NCBI RefSeq assembly: GCF_017876515.1
Contig: NZ_JAGIOC010000001.1
Location: forward strand, 3,534,001-3,598,000
Source: Brachybacterium fresconis
Lineage (GTDB): Bacteria > Actinomycetota > Actinomycetes > Actinomycetales > Dermabacteraceae
DNA length: 64,000 nt
Direction: 5' to 3'
The notes below the pieces were generated by a model. That model did no database searches. It worked only from the letters and a program-made list of their open reading frames with translations, and had not been told where the DNA came from. Positions 24,372 to 33,273 of this stretch are shown piece after piece (position 1 is the first letter of the stretch; each line of letters starts with the position of its first letter). The position numbers and the translations under genes were made by a program.

Positions 24372-25900
24372 GAATCGGTGCTCTCGAGGTCGCGCCCGCT
24401 CTCTCGGGACTGCGGCTGCGCAGCTTCCGGCTGGATCGCGCCCTGCGCCGGGATGATCGTTCCCTTGTTCATGATGCCGTTCGGATCGAAGGTCTCCTTG
24501 AGGGCCGCGAGCACCGGGTAGGCGGTGCCGTGCTCCTGCTCGGTCCAGGGGGTGCGGTACTTGCCGATCCCGTGATGATGCACCATGGATCCCTCGTGCC
24601 GCAGCGCCTCCTCGACGATGATCGCGTTGAGCGGGAGGTGGTACTTCTCGATCTCCTCCTCGGGCGAGGCGTCGATCCGGTAGTCGTACACGAAGTACAT
24701 GTTCGTCCCGGTCTGGTAGCTGTGCGAGGAGTGGCCACCGAGCATGGTCAGGTCCTCGGCATGCGGGTACTCTTCGCGCACTCGACGGATGACGGCATCG
24801 TACAGATCGGCCACCTGGGACCAATTGGCGGAGACCTCCGTCGTATAGCCCAGGTGCTGGGAATCGAGCATGGCGACCTTCTCCGCGTCGATCTTGTCCT
24901 GGCCCCAGTTCAGGTGGTCGAACCAGTCCTCGATCAGTGCGGGATCGACCTCGTCGTGCTCGTGCAGATCGAGGACCCGCATGATCTCCTCGCTGGTCGC
25001 ACGGACCAGGCCCCTCGGTCCTTCCGCCACGAACACGACGACGCACTTGCCCTGGCTGAAGTGGGAGAAGTGCTGGTCGGCGTCCTCCGGCGAGTACAGG
25101 CGAGCGACCGAGGGGTGGAAACCGTTGGTGATGACCTCGCGGAGAATGGCGATGCCGGTGCGCATGTCGTCCACCAGCGCCCCCCGGAATTCGTTGTTGT
25201 GCGGGTAGTGGCGGAACACCTTGAGGGTGACCTCGGTGATCACGGACAGGGCGCCTTCGTTGCCGATCACGACATGACGGATATCGGGCCCGGCCGCACG
25301 CCGGGGGACGGCCTTGATGCGCGCGGTCCGGCCGCCCGGGAAGACGGTCTCCAGGCCGACGACCATGTCCTCGATCGCGCCGTACAGCGTGGAGAACTGG
25401 CCGATGCTGCGCGTGGACACGAGGCCGCCGTACTGGGCCAACGGCTTGGACTGGGGGGAGTGGCCCGTGGTCAGTCCCTGTGCGCGCAGCACATCTTCCA
25501 GAGATTGCAGTGTCACGCCGGCCTCGACGGTGACCTGCATGTTCTCAGGATCGATCGACAGCACCCGGTTCATGCGGGAGACGTCCAGCACGATCGTGTC
25601 GGCGACGCTGGTCTCGAGGCCGCCCTCGGTGCCGGTGCGGCCGCTGCGCGGCACGATGTTGACGAGGTTCTCGTCGGCGAACTCGAGCACCGAGGCGACA
25701 TCTGCCGTGGACGTGGCGTAGACGATCGCGACCGGGAGCGGGGCGGTGAAGATCCCGTGCGCCGACTGGTACTTCTTGAACCGATCGACGCTGGCTTCCT
25801 GCAGCGAGGTCTCATCGGTCTCGATCTGGGAGGGGTTCAGGAGCTCGTGCAGCCGGTCGAGGATCTGGTGGCGGTCCAGGGGGGAACGTGAATCGATCAT
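24368..25900 (-). CDS. FAD-linked oxidase of the VAO/alkyl-DHAP-synthase type
   Basis: A 510-aa FAD-binding oxidoreductase. The PCMH-type FAD domain includes IVPRSGRTGTEGG, VEAGVTLQSLEDVL and VVIGNEGALSVITEVTL. The C-terminal part has MVHHHGIGKYRTPW, like the catalytic His region of alkyldihydroxyacetonephosphate synthase and related lactate/glycolate oxidases. ATG 25900 is chosen from the spacing to GAGAGGACC. It likely oxidises a hydroxyl of the sugar, polyol or polyol phosphate handled by this operon. Exact substrate unknown. Confidence 0.87.
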   Translation of the reverse strand: MIDSRSPLDRHQILDRLHELLNPSQIETDETSLQEASVDRFKKYQSAHGIFTAPLPVAIVYATSTADVASVLEFADENLVNIVPRSGRTGTEGGLETSVADTIVLDVSRMNRVLSIDPENMQVTVEAGVTLQSLEDVLRAQGLTTGHSPQSKPLAQYGGLVSTRSIGQFSTLYGAIEDMVVGLETVFPGGRTARIKAVPRRAAGPDIRHVVIGNEGALSVITEVTLKVFRHYPHNNEFRGALVDDMRTGIAILREVITNGFHPSVARLYSPEDADQHFSHFSQGKCVVVFVAEGPRGLVRATSEEIMRVLDLHEHDEVDPALIEDWFDHLNWGQDKIDAEKVAMLDSQHLGYTTEVSANWSQVADLYDAVIRRVREEYPHAEDLTMLGGHSSHSYQTGTNMYFVYDYRIDASPEEEIEKYHLPLNAIIVEEALRHEGSMVHHHGIGKYRTPWTEQEHGTAYPVLAALKETFDPNGIMNKGTIIPAQGAIQPEAAQPQSRESGRDLESTDS

Positions 25901-26006
25901 GATGCGGAGGGTCCTCTCGGGGTGGTCCGTGTCGTCGGGTGGATGGTGGTGGCCAGGAGGTCGGTCGCCGTGGGGCACGCGGACGCGGTGCGCGGCGCGG
26001 GAACGG

Positions 26007-26783
26007 TCAGCGGACGAGGTAGCCCCCGTCGACGGTCAGAACGTGTCCGTTGACGTAGTCGGAGGCACGGGACGCGAGGAACACAGCAGCCCCCATGAGG
26101 TCGGCGACATCTCCCCACCGGCCCGCCGGGATGTGCTCGAGGATGCGACCACTGGCGTCGGGATCCGCGCGGGTCGTCGCCGTCAACGCCGTCGCGAAGT
26201 ACCCGGGGGCGATCGCATTGACCTGGACGCCGTGCTGGGCCAGCTCATCACAGTACGCCTTCGTGAATCCGACGATGCCGTGCTTCGTCGCGGCGTACGC
26301 GGGGGAGGACTGGCCGCCGAGGAATGCGAAGAGCGACGCGATGTTGATGATCTTTCCGGAGCCCTGATCGATGAAGTGGTCGACGGCTGCCCGCGACAGC
26401 GCGAAGGGCGCCGTGAGGTTCAGCTCCACCATCGGGTCCCACTTCTCGCGGGAGAATTCCTCGACGGAGCCGAGCTTCGACATGCCGGCGGAGTTGACGA
26501 TCACGTCGAGTCCGCCCAGGGAACCGAGAGCCTCTGCGATGACGCGGTCAGGGGCCTCGGGGTCGGTGATGTCGATCTCGAGGAACTCATAGCGGCGTCC
26601 GGTCGCCTCGATGAGCGAGCGCGTGGTGCCGTCGTCGTCGACGATGCTCGGGACGAGGATGTCGGCCCCGGCCTTGGCGAGGGCGAGGGCGAAAGCCTGG
26701 CCGAGACCGGAGTTGCCTCCGGTGACGACCGCGACCTTTCCGCGGAGCGAGAAGAAGTCGAGCGAGAATTCAGTGATGTCCAT
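26007..26783 (-). CDS. Short-chain dehydrogenase/reductase (KduD-like)
   Basis: A 258-aa classical SDR with the cofactor motif TGGNSGLG, the structural NSAG, and the catalytic S...YAATK (IASLFAFLGGQSSPAYAATK). It resembles 2-deoxy-D-gluconate or polyol dehydrogenases. The ATG at 26783 has GAAGGA 8 bp upstream, better than the GTG at 26789. It lies between MFS and oxidase genes in the GlpP-linked operon and likely interconverts a hydroxy and keto form of the substrate. Confidence 0.9.
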   Translation of the reverse strand: MDITEFSLDFFSLRGKVAVVTGGNSGLGQAFALALAKAGADILVPSIVDDDGTTRSLIEATGRRYEFLEIDITDPEAPDRVIAEALGSLGGLDVIVNSAGMSKLGSVEEFSREKWDPMVELNLTAPFALSRAAVDHFIDQGSGKIINIASLFAFLGGQSSPAYAATKHGIVGFTKAYCDELAQHGVQVNAIAPGYFATALTATTRADPDASGRILEHIPAGRWGDVADLMGAAVFLASRASDYVNGHVLTVDGGYLVR

Positions 26784-26837
26784 GGTCACGGTCCTTCGGT
26801 GAGGGGTGCAGAGGTGGTGGGATGCGGCGAGGCGGTG

Positions 26838-28115
26838 TCATGCGGGCGTGGGGACGGACTCGGGGGCGCGCGTTTCGCGTGAGTGGATGCGCATCGTCAC
26901 GGTGCACAGGACCATGCCGATCACGGCGGCGCCGATGAGGACGAGGAACATCGAGGAGAAACCACCGCCTTGGGAGGGGATCCCGTTGCTCGGATCGCCG
27001 ATCCACCACGAGGCCACGGCGGGCAGGAAGGCGTCGGGCAGGTATGCGAGGCCGGACGCGAGCCCGATCACGCCCCCGCGTTGAGCGGCGGGGATGCCGA
27101 GTTCGCCGACCGACGCCCAGTACACGCCGCGGGCGGCGAAGACGGCCAGGCTCATGATGACCATCAGTGCTACGGCGATCCACAGCAGACCGGCTCGTGG
27201 GGGCAGGAGAAGATAACCGACGGCCGTCAGCCCGACGATCGCGAAGGTCAGGCGGAGGAACCGGGGCGTGGATCGGAACATCTTGTCCACCAGCACTCCG
27301 CCCACGGGGCCAGCGACGAACTGGAAGACGTAGGTGCGGATGACGCCGATGACGCCGATCATGCCGGCCGCGACCCCGAAGCCGTCCTGCAGCAGCGGCG
27401 AGAGGTACCCCATCAGCGTGTAGAAGGAGTACATCATCATGACGGTGCCGCCGATGAGCCAGGTGTATTTGTTGGTCGCGGCCTTCAGCAGCTCCCGGAG
27501 GCCGACGGACTGGCGCTCGGCCTTGCCCAGCTCGTCCTCGCCCTGGTGGACGACGAGGTGCACGAGAACGGCGAGCACGAGCGCGAGCACCCCGTAGATG
27601 CGGATCAGCGTGGTCACGCCGGCGCTGGCCACGACGGCCTGCGCGACGATCGCGGAGCCGACGAGACCGATGACCGTCGTCGTCAGTCCACGGATCCCCT
27701 CCAGGAAGCCGAAGAGGCGTCCCTGTTCTCCCTCGCTCCCGAGCAGGCTGATCGACTTCACCAGCGCCGACCAGTACAGACCCATTCCGAGCACCGCGAA
27801 GAGTGCATGGACGATGAGCACCATCCAGTATCCGGGCGCGGTGGCGACATACAGATCGAGCGCACCGGTACCCGCCATCGCGATGATGATGAGCAGCTTC
27901 GGGGAGAACTTGTCGGCGAACCAGCCGCCGAGGAAGTACATGACGACGGCCACCGCCCCGAAGACGGAGGTGACGGTGCCATACTCCTGCACCGTCAGCC
28001 CGAGTGCCTCCGCGCCGTCGCTGAGGAACAAGAACCGTAAGTAGGCGACCTGGAAGATGACACCGCCGGTCATCGCCAGGATGAGAAAGCTTGCTGACCT
28101 CCGCAGTCGAGTCAT
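26838..28115 (-). CDS. MFS transporter
   Basis: A 425-aa major facilitator with about twelve membrane segments. It starts at ATG 28115 with GAAGGAG 8 bp upstream; the longer frame through the leader is not coding. It has the loop motif GGWFADKFSPKLL (like G-x-x-x-D-R-x-G-R-R between segments 2 and 3). It is the first gene of the operon behind a leader terminator, so it presumably brings in the substrate used by the SDR, oxidase and kinase. Confidence 0.9.
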   Translation of the reverse strand: MTRLRRSASFLILAMTGGVIFQVAYLRFLFLSDGAEALGLTVQEYGTVTSVFGAVAVVMYFLGGWFADKFSPKLLIIIAMAGTGALDLYVATAPGYWMVLIVHALFAVLGMGLYWSALVKSISLLGSEGEQGRLFGFLEGIRGLTTTVIGLVGSAIVAQAVVASAGVTTLIRIYGVLALVLAVLVHLVVHQGEDELGKAERQSVGLRELLKAATNKYTWLIGGTVMMMYSFYTLMGYLSPLLQDGFGVAAGMIGVIGVIRTYVFQFVAGPVGGVLVDKMFRSTPRFLRLTFAIVGLTAVGYLLLPPRAGLLWIAVALMVIMSLAVFAARGVYWASVGELGIPAAQRGGVIGLASGLAYLPDAFLPAVASWWIGDPSNGIPSQGGGFSSMFLVLIGAAVIGMVLCTVTMRIHSRETRAPESVPTPA

Positions 28116-28215
28116 GGGGCCACTCCTTCGTGGAGGAAGTCGGGGGTTGGCGGGGGAGTCGTCGCAGCCGGTCCGGGCAGCTGCGGCGCGTGTCGTGCAT
28201 GGGGAATCGGGCATG

Positions 28216-28278
28216 AAAAAAGAGACCAGCAAGCAGTCGCCCCCTGACGGGAGCGACGCCACTGATCTCTTGGTCTCT
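28216..28278 (-). terminator. Leader terminator, probable GlpP-type antitermination site
   Basis: On the minus strand, AGAGACCA (28278-28271) pairs with TGGTCTCT (28228-28221), followed directly by six T. Inside lies a second stem, GTCGCTCCC with GGGGGCGAC, around a GTCA loop. The structure sits 100 bp before the MFS start and downstream of the glpP-like gene, in the same direction. GlpP proteins act by letting RNA polymerase read through such leader terminators. Confidence 0.8.
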
Positions 28279-28430
28279 GTCGTGACGTCCGGGAAGAACC
28301 CGGAGTTATGAAGTTTTGTCGGACGGTACCAGCGCCTCGCTCGCGGTGTCCATTCCGTCATCGCCCGGGCGGCCGCGGGCCGTTCGAGCACGGGGCGAGC
28401 ACGGCGATCGTCCTGCTTCGCTCGCAGTGG

Positions 28431-29018
28431 TCACATGTCCCAGACGAGCTGGTCGGACGTGGCGATCGCCAGTGCCCCGGCGCCGAGGGCCGCATCGACG
28501 TCGCCCCGTTCGCAGACCAGTCCGCCGGCGATGATCGGCGTCGAGATGTCATCCTGCAACCACTCGATCACCCGAGGGACACAGCCCGGCAGAATCTCCA
28601 CCATGTGCGGCTCGCCCTGTTTCAGCACGCGTCCCAGCTGGTGGTACGAGATCGAGTCGACCAGGAAATACCGTTGGACGGCGGCGAGATGTGCGCGGCG
28701 AGCTGCACGCACGACGCTCGGTTTGGAGGAGAGGACCCCGTCCGCGTCCGTGTGGGTCGCCAGCCACTCGACGGCGGCGTCCTGGGAGGACAAGCCGTCG
28801 ACGAAGTCCACGTTCACCAGCACGATCTTCCCGGCAGACTTGCCCCGGGCGACGGTGTGCACGATGTCGACCAGACTCCCGTAGAGCAGGAAGAGCACCT
28901 CGTGCTCGGACTCGAGCGCAGCGGTCAGCCCCGCCTGGTCCTTGACACTGGCGATGACGGGATCGGACTGCAACGACTCGAGAACTGCCGTCGCGCGTGA
29001 TGAGTCGATTCGCTCCAC
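28431..29018 (-). CDS. glpP: GlpP-family glycerol-3-phosphate-responsive antiterminator
   Basis: A 195-aa protein with the features of the G3P antiterminator family: a TIM-barrel-like layout with VIASVKD, LVNVDFVDGLSSQD, GVLSSKPSVVRAARR, RYFLVDSISY, VEILPGCVPRVIEWL and IIAGGLVCERGDVDAAL. GTG 29018 is preferred, with AGGAGG 7 bp upstream. In Bacillus subtilis GlpP with glycerol-3-phosphate binds leader RNA of glpD and prevents termination. Here a leader terminator lies 150 bp downstream in front of the MFS/SDR/oxidase/kinase operon, so it probably controls that operon, with a phosphorylated polyol as signal. Confidence 0.88.
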   Translation of the reverse strand: MERIDSSRATAVLESLQSDPVIASVKDQAGLTAALESEHEVLFLLYGSLVDIVHTVARGKSAGKIVLVNVDFVDGLSSQDAAVEWLATHTDADGVLSSKPSVVRAARRAHLAAVQRYFLVDSISYHQLGRVLKQGEPHMVEILPGCVPRVIEWLQDDISTPIIAGGLVCERGDVDAALGAGALAIATSDQLVWDM

Positions 29019-29284
29019 GAGCACTCCTCCTGGGTGGGATCTCCGGGGCCTGCGCGGCCGATGACCGGTGCGGACGGTGCGTGACGTCGCCATCGGTAGC
29101 GGATCACATGCCGAGGCGCGTGGCGCCCCGGCGCACGCTACCGGACCGGGGACGAGAGCCGTGCTGTCGGGTCGGATCGATGTCGGGTCCGTCGTGACGG
29201 GTGGGCCGGGGCCGAGGCGCACCCGGTTGCCCCGATCACATATTGCATACCATCGCGCCGCTCAAGGACACCTTCCGCAACATG

Positions 29285-29296
29285 TCAGATATCTGA
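29285..29296. promoter_or_regulatory. Palindrome TCAGATATCTGA, operator candidate for the GntR regulator
   Basis: A perfect 12-bp palindrome 12 bp before the GntR gene start. Position and size fit an autoregulatory FadR-type operator, although the typical TNGTNNNACNA consensus of that group is not obvious. Confidence 0.5.
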
Positions 29297-29308
29297 TAAC
29301 TTCACTCC

Positions 29309-30013
29309 ATGACCCACGTCACACCTCGCTTCGAGACCCTTCAAGCCGAGCTCCTGGAGCTGATCCAGACGCTCGGCCTGAAGTCCCACGACGCTCTGCC
29401 CTCCGAAGGCGAGCTCGCTGAGCGGCTGGGCGTGAGCCGAGCGACCCTGCGTGAAGCAACACGGGCGCTGCAGTCCCAAGGGGTGCTGGACGCTCAGCAG
29501 GGGCGGGGCCTCTTCCTGCGCTCGTTCTCCGTGGAACCGGTCATCTCCCGCCTTCCGTACCAGCTGATCGAATCCGGTGCCGATCTCGACGAACTGCTCG
29601 TCGCCCGCGCTGCGCTGGAGCGCGGGCTGATCCGCGAGGTGGCAGAGCGCATCGGCGAACAGCGCCTGGCCCGACTCGACGAGATCGTCCAGGAGATGCA
29701 CGAGCTCGAGGCGAAAGGGCTCGCGTTCCCTGCGCAGGACCGCGAGTTCCATCGCTGCCTGTACGTCGACCTGCACAACCGCGTGATCGACGGGACGCTC
29801 GAGGCGTTCTGGCAGTTGATGGACAAGATGCGCGACCGGCTCCCGCCCCTGCGCTACGACGACCTGGCCGACCGGCACGCGGCGATCGTCGCCGCGCTCC
29901 GCGACCCGCAACGTCACGACCCGGTCGTCGCCCTGGACGACCACTTCATCGACATCCAGCAGCGCAGCGATGCGCTGGCGCACCGCGACTCCGTCGTCCC
30001 CGAGGAGAACTGA
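29309..30013 (+). CDS. GntR-family regulator, FadR subfamily
   Basis: A 234-aa regulator. The N-terminal winged HTH has ALPSEGELAERLGVSRATLR and the wing QGRGLFLR; the C-terminal helical FCD domain has LLVARAALERGLIREVA and metal/ligand His residues (DREFHRCLY, RHAAI, DDHFIDI). It is first in a rightward operon with a DapA/NanA-type lyase and a sugar importer, 3 bp before the lyase gene, and should control that operon in response to its substrate. Confidence 0.92.
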   Translation: MTHVTPRFETLQAELLELIQTLGLKSHDALPSEGELAERLGVSRATLREATRALQSQGVLDAQQGRGLFLRSFSVEPVISRLPYQLIESGADLDELLVARAALERGLIREVAERIGEQRLARLDEIVQEMHELEAKGLAFPAQDREFHRCLYVDLHNRVIDGTLEAFWQLMDKMRDRLPPLRYDDLADRHAAIVAALRDPQRHDPVVALDDHFIDIQQRSDALAHRDSVVPEEN

Positions 30014-30016
30014 GCC

Positions 30017-30916
30017 ATGACCTCATCCGAGACCCTGAGCAGGGCCGACGGGATCGTCGCAGCCCTCCTGACTCCCTACCGCGCTGACGGGTCGATCGCC
30101 GTCGACGTCCTCCGGAGGCACACGGCACGCCTGGTCGACGCCGGTATCGACGGGCTCTACGTGTGCGGATCCACCGGTGACGGCGTCGCATTGGACGAGG
30201 ACGCTCGCGTGCTGTGCACCCGGGTCGTGGCCGAGGCCGTGGATGGTGAGGTGCCGGTGATCGCCCACGTGGGCACCAACTCCACCGAGCTGACTCTGCG
30301 GTTGGCCGACCGCTGCGTGGGGGTGGGTGCCGACGCCGTCTCCTCGATCCTGCCGTCGATCCCGCTGACCGAGGCCGAGGTCCGTGATTACTTCCTCGAT
30401 CTGATCCGCAATGCTCCTGCACCCTTCATCGCCTACAACTTCCCCGCCCGGTCCGGAGTCAGGCTCTCCATCGACCTCCTGGCAGAGCTTGCCTGCGAGC
30501 CCAACCTCCACGGACTCAAGAACACCTCTGGGGACGTGTTCGAGATGTCGGCGTTCACCCGGCTTCGGGACGGAGACTTCCGCGTGTGGAACGGCCACGA
30601 CGAGGTGCTCTACGCCGGATTGTCCGTCGGTGCCTGCGGGGCGATCGGCAGCACCTTCAACGCGTTCCCGACTCTGTACCTGGATCTCCTGCGGCAGTAC
30701 CGAGACGGCAATCATGAGGCGGCCATGACGCGGCAGCGCCAGGTGGAGGACCTCGTGCGGGTTCTCGCCGGCTATGGAGTCATGCCCTCCCTGCGGGCCG
30801 TCCTCGACGCGCAGGGACTCGACATGGGTCCGAGTCGCCGCCCGCTGCTCGATCTCGACGACGCCGGCCGGCGCCGCCTCCTCGACGACATCGCCGCTCT
30901 CGACCTGACCGCGTGA
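30017..30916 (+). CDS. Dihydrodipicolinate synthase/N-acetylneuraminate lyase family aldolase
   Basis: A 299-aa TIM-barrel aldolase with the class I machinery: Schiff-base Lys in HGLKNTSGD, Tyr in AYNFPARSG, and the CGSTGDG carboxylate-binding loop. The housekeeping dapA would not sit with a GntR regulator and ABC importer, so this is more likely a sialate lyase or a keto-deoxy sugar-acid aldolase. The substrate cannot be fixed from sequence. Confidence 0.88.
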   Translation: MTSSETLSRADGIVAALLTPYRADGSIAVDVLRRHTARLVDAGIDGLYVCGSTGDGVALDEDARVLCTRVVAEAVDGEVPVIAHVGTNSTELTLRLADRCVGVGADAVSSILPSIPLTEAEVRDYFLDLIRNAPAPFIAYNFPARSGVRLSIDLLAELACEPNLHGLKNTSGDVFEMSAFTRLRDGDFRVWNGHDEVLYAGLSVGACGAIGSTFNAFPTLYLDLLRQYRDGNHEAAMTRQRQVEDLVRVLAGYGVMPSLRAVLDAQGLDMGPSRRPLLDLDDAGRRRLLDDIAALDLTA

Positions 30917-30965
30917 CATCGCCCTCTCTCCGCTACCTCATCAGTTTGGCCATGAAGGAGTCGTC

Positions 30966-32240
30966 ATGATGAACCACCACCAGAATCTCACCCGGCGCAG
31001 CGCACTCGTCGGCGGTGCCGGTCTCACCGCCGCAGCCCTCGCGGCCTGCACCCCCGGGGGTACCCCGGCCACGGGCGGATCCGGAGGAAGCGACGGCGGC
31101 GGCGGTTCCGGCGCCCTCACCTTCTGGCACTACTACGGAGGAGCCGCGACCGCCCCGATCGAAGCACTCGTGAAGCGCTACACCGAGGAGACCGGCAACG
31201 ACGTCGATATCCGCTTCATCCCCTTCGGCGACTTCAATCGGACTCTGCTCCAAGCCGCGACCGGGGGCGGGCTGCCGGACATCGCGCTGATCAATGCCTT
31301 CGACACTGCGCTCTTCGCCGGCTCGGACGTGCTCACCGACCTCAGCGACCGCGTCACCGAATGGGGTGAACAGAACGCGTACTTCACCGGCCCGTGGGAC
31401 ACCACGCAGGTCGGCGGGTCCACCTACGCCATCCCGCACGTGGCCGACACCTATTCCTTGTGGACCAACACCGGTGTGCTCGGCGAGGCCGGCGTCGAGG
31501 CCCCCACGACATGGGACGAGACCGAGCAGGTCGCGGTCGACACGGCGGCCGACGGTCGCTTCGGCCTCGCGTACTGCGGGATCGATGGTGTGGAAGGCGC
31601 CACGGCGTGGCTCCTGCGGTTCCTCGCCGCCGGCGGGGACGTCACCGACTTCACCGGCGATGCCGGCACCCGGGCCATGGGCTCCTTTCAACGAATGCTC
31701 GAGGACGGGGGCTTCTCCGAAGGTGTCCTGACCTGGAACGAGGACGACGTCTACACGCAGTTCCGGACCGCAGCGTCCGCGATGATGATCAACTCCGCCT
31801 CGTACCTGACCTCGCTCGCCGAGGAAGCACCTGACCTCGAGGTGGACATCGTGCCGATGCCCGCCGACGAGACCTCCGTGTCCTGGCTCTCGGCCGAGAA
31901 CCTGACGATCACGAGCACCGTGAGCGACCCCGACTCCGCATGGGAGCTGATCACCTGGATGCAGCAGCCCGACGTGATGAACGAGTACCTCCCCGATCGC
32001 AACAAGCTCCCCGTGCGTACGGATGTCGCCGAGGACGAACAGTGGCAGGACCCGGTCAAGAAGGTCTTCGTGGACCAGCTCGAGATCGCGTGGGCACCCG
32101 ACGAGAGCGTCTCGCCGTCCTCGGCCGAGATCTTCACGGCCGTCCAGGCGGCCCTGCAGTCCGTGCTCAGCGGCTCGGCGAGTGTCGACGACGCCCTGTC
32201 GACGCTGCAGTCGACCACCGACGAGGCGCTGCAGGCGTGA
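30966..32240 (+). CDS. Sugar ABC transporter substrate-binding lipoprotein
   Basis: A 424-aa family-1 solute-binding protein. The signal has twin Arg (TRRSALVGGAGLTAAALAAC) with a lipobox Cys about residue 28, then a Gly/Ser linker and LTFWHYYGG. GAAGGAG lies 5 bp before ATG 30966. It serves the two permeases downstream; context suggests a sialic-acid or sugar-acid ligand. Confidence 0.92.
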   Translation: MMNHHQNLTRRSALVGGAGLTAAALAACTPGGTPATGGSGGSDGGGGSGALTFWHYYGGAATAPIEALVKRYTEETGNDVDIRFIPFGDFNRTLLQAATGGGLPDIALINAFDTALFAGSDVLTDLSDRVTEWGEQNAYFTGPWDTTQVGGSTYAIPHVADTYSLWTNTGVLGEAGVEAPTTWDETEQVAVDTAADGRFGLAYCGIDGVEGATAWLLRFLAAGGDVTDFTGDAGTRAMGSFQRMLEDGGFSEGVLTWNEDDVYTQFRTAASAMMINSASYLTSLAEEAPDLEVDIVPMPADETSVSWLSAENLTITSTVSDPDSAWELITWMQQPDVMNEYLPDRNKLPVRTDVAEDEQWQDPVKKVFVDQLEIAWAPDESVSPSSAEIFTAVQAALQSVLSGSASVDDALSTLQSTTDEALQA

Positions 32241-32325
32241 GGGCGCACCCTTCGGCCGTCACGCGGTACCGAGGGGAGCGCCCGCCGTCGCGCGCTGTCC
32301 CCCGCCGCTCAGAAAGGACCCGACG

Positions 32326-33273
32326 ATGACGACGACGCGCGTTGCGGCCGCGACGAAGACGTCACCGGGCAAGCCACCGCGTGCCGGACGGAAGCGGAAG
32401 CGCTCCCGGAGCCTTGGCACGTACCTGTTCATCCTCCCGGCAGCCCTCTTCGTCGTCGCGACGACGGTGTACCCCCTGCTGTACAACGTGAATCTCGGCT
32501 TCTACGACGCCCCCATCCAGAAGTTTCTGCGCGGGACCGTCGAGTGGGTCGGCCTGTCGCAGTACCAGGAGGCGCTCGGAGACCCGAAGACCTGGGTCAG
32601 CCTCGGCACCTCTCTGGTGTACACCCTCGCGACGATCGCCCTCATGCTCACGGTGGGCACGGCCTTCGCGATTCTCTTCACCAAGACCTTTCCGGGGAAC
32701 AAGCTGCTGCGGTCGCTCCTGTTCCTGCCCTACATCCTGCCCTCGGTGGTCGCCGCCAACGTCTGGCGCTGGATGCTCGACGGCACCAGCGGCTTGGTCA
32801 ACTACCTCCTCACGACGGTGCGGATCATCCCCGAGCCCGTCTTCTGGCTGGGGAGCCCCACGTTCGCGCTGCCGGCAGTCATCCTCGCGACCGCGTGGAC
32901 GATGGTGCCCTTCGCGATGTTGCTGATCATCGCCGGCCTCCAGAACATTCCCCGGGCCACCTACGAGGCGGCCGAACTCGATGGGGCAGGGCGGTGGAGC
33001 ACCTTCTGGCGAATCACCGTTCCCCTGCTGCGCCCGGTGCTGTCCGTGGTGGCGCTCTTGGGATTCATCTACACCTTCAAGACCTTCGACACGATCTTCA
33101 TCATGACCAGGGGCGGTCCCGGCGATGCGACGACGGTGCTCCCGATCCTCGCGTACAACGAGGCCTTCGTGAACTTCGACCTCGGATCGGGAGCGACGGT
33201 GAACACGCTGCTGCTGGTCATCCCGATGGTGCTGGCCATCATCTACTTCCGGTCGACCAGGAAGGAGGGATGA
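32326..33273 (+). CDS. Sugar ABC transporter permease (MalF type)
   Basis: A 315-aa permease. ATG 32326 is used, with GAAAGGA about 7 bp upstream; the longer frame overlaps the preceding gene and is not coding. The basic N-terminus precedes about six membrane segments; the EAA loop is YEAAELDGAGRWSTFWRITV. Partner of the following permease, with a four-base overlap. Confidence 0.92.
   Translation: MTTTRVAAATKTSPGKPPRAGRKRKRSRSLGTYLFILPAALFVVATTVYPLLYNVNLGFYDAPIQKFLRGTVEWVGLSQYQEALGDPKTWVSLGTSLVYTLATIALMLTVGTAFAILFTKTFPGNKLLRSLLFLPYILPSVVAANVWRWMLDGTSGLVNYLLTTVRIIPEPVFWLGSPTFALPAVILATAWTMVPFAMLLIIAGLQNIPRATYEAAELDGAGRWSTFWRITVPLLRPVLSVVALLGFIYTFKTFDTIFIMTRGGPGDATTVLPILAYNEAFVNFDLGSGATVNTLLLVIPMVLAIIYFRSTRKEG

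Noticed and set aside
24372-25046. N-terminal extension of the FGGY kinase to 700 aa
   Set aside because: It overlaps the FAD-oxidase gene in another frame; ATG 24371 starts with the conserved FGGY ATP-binding strand and has a four-base overlap with the oxidase stop.
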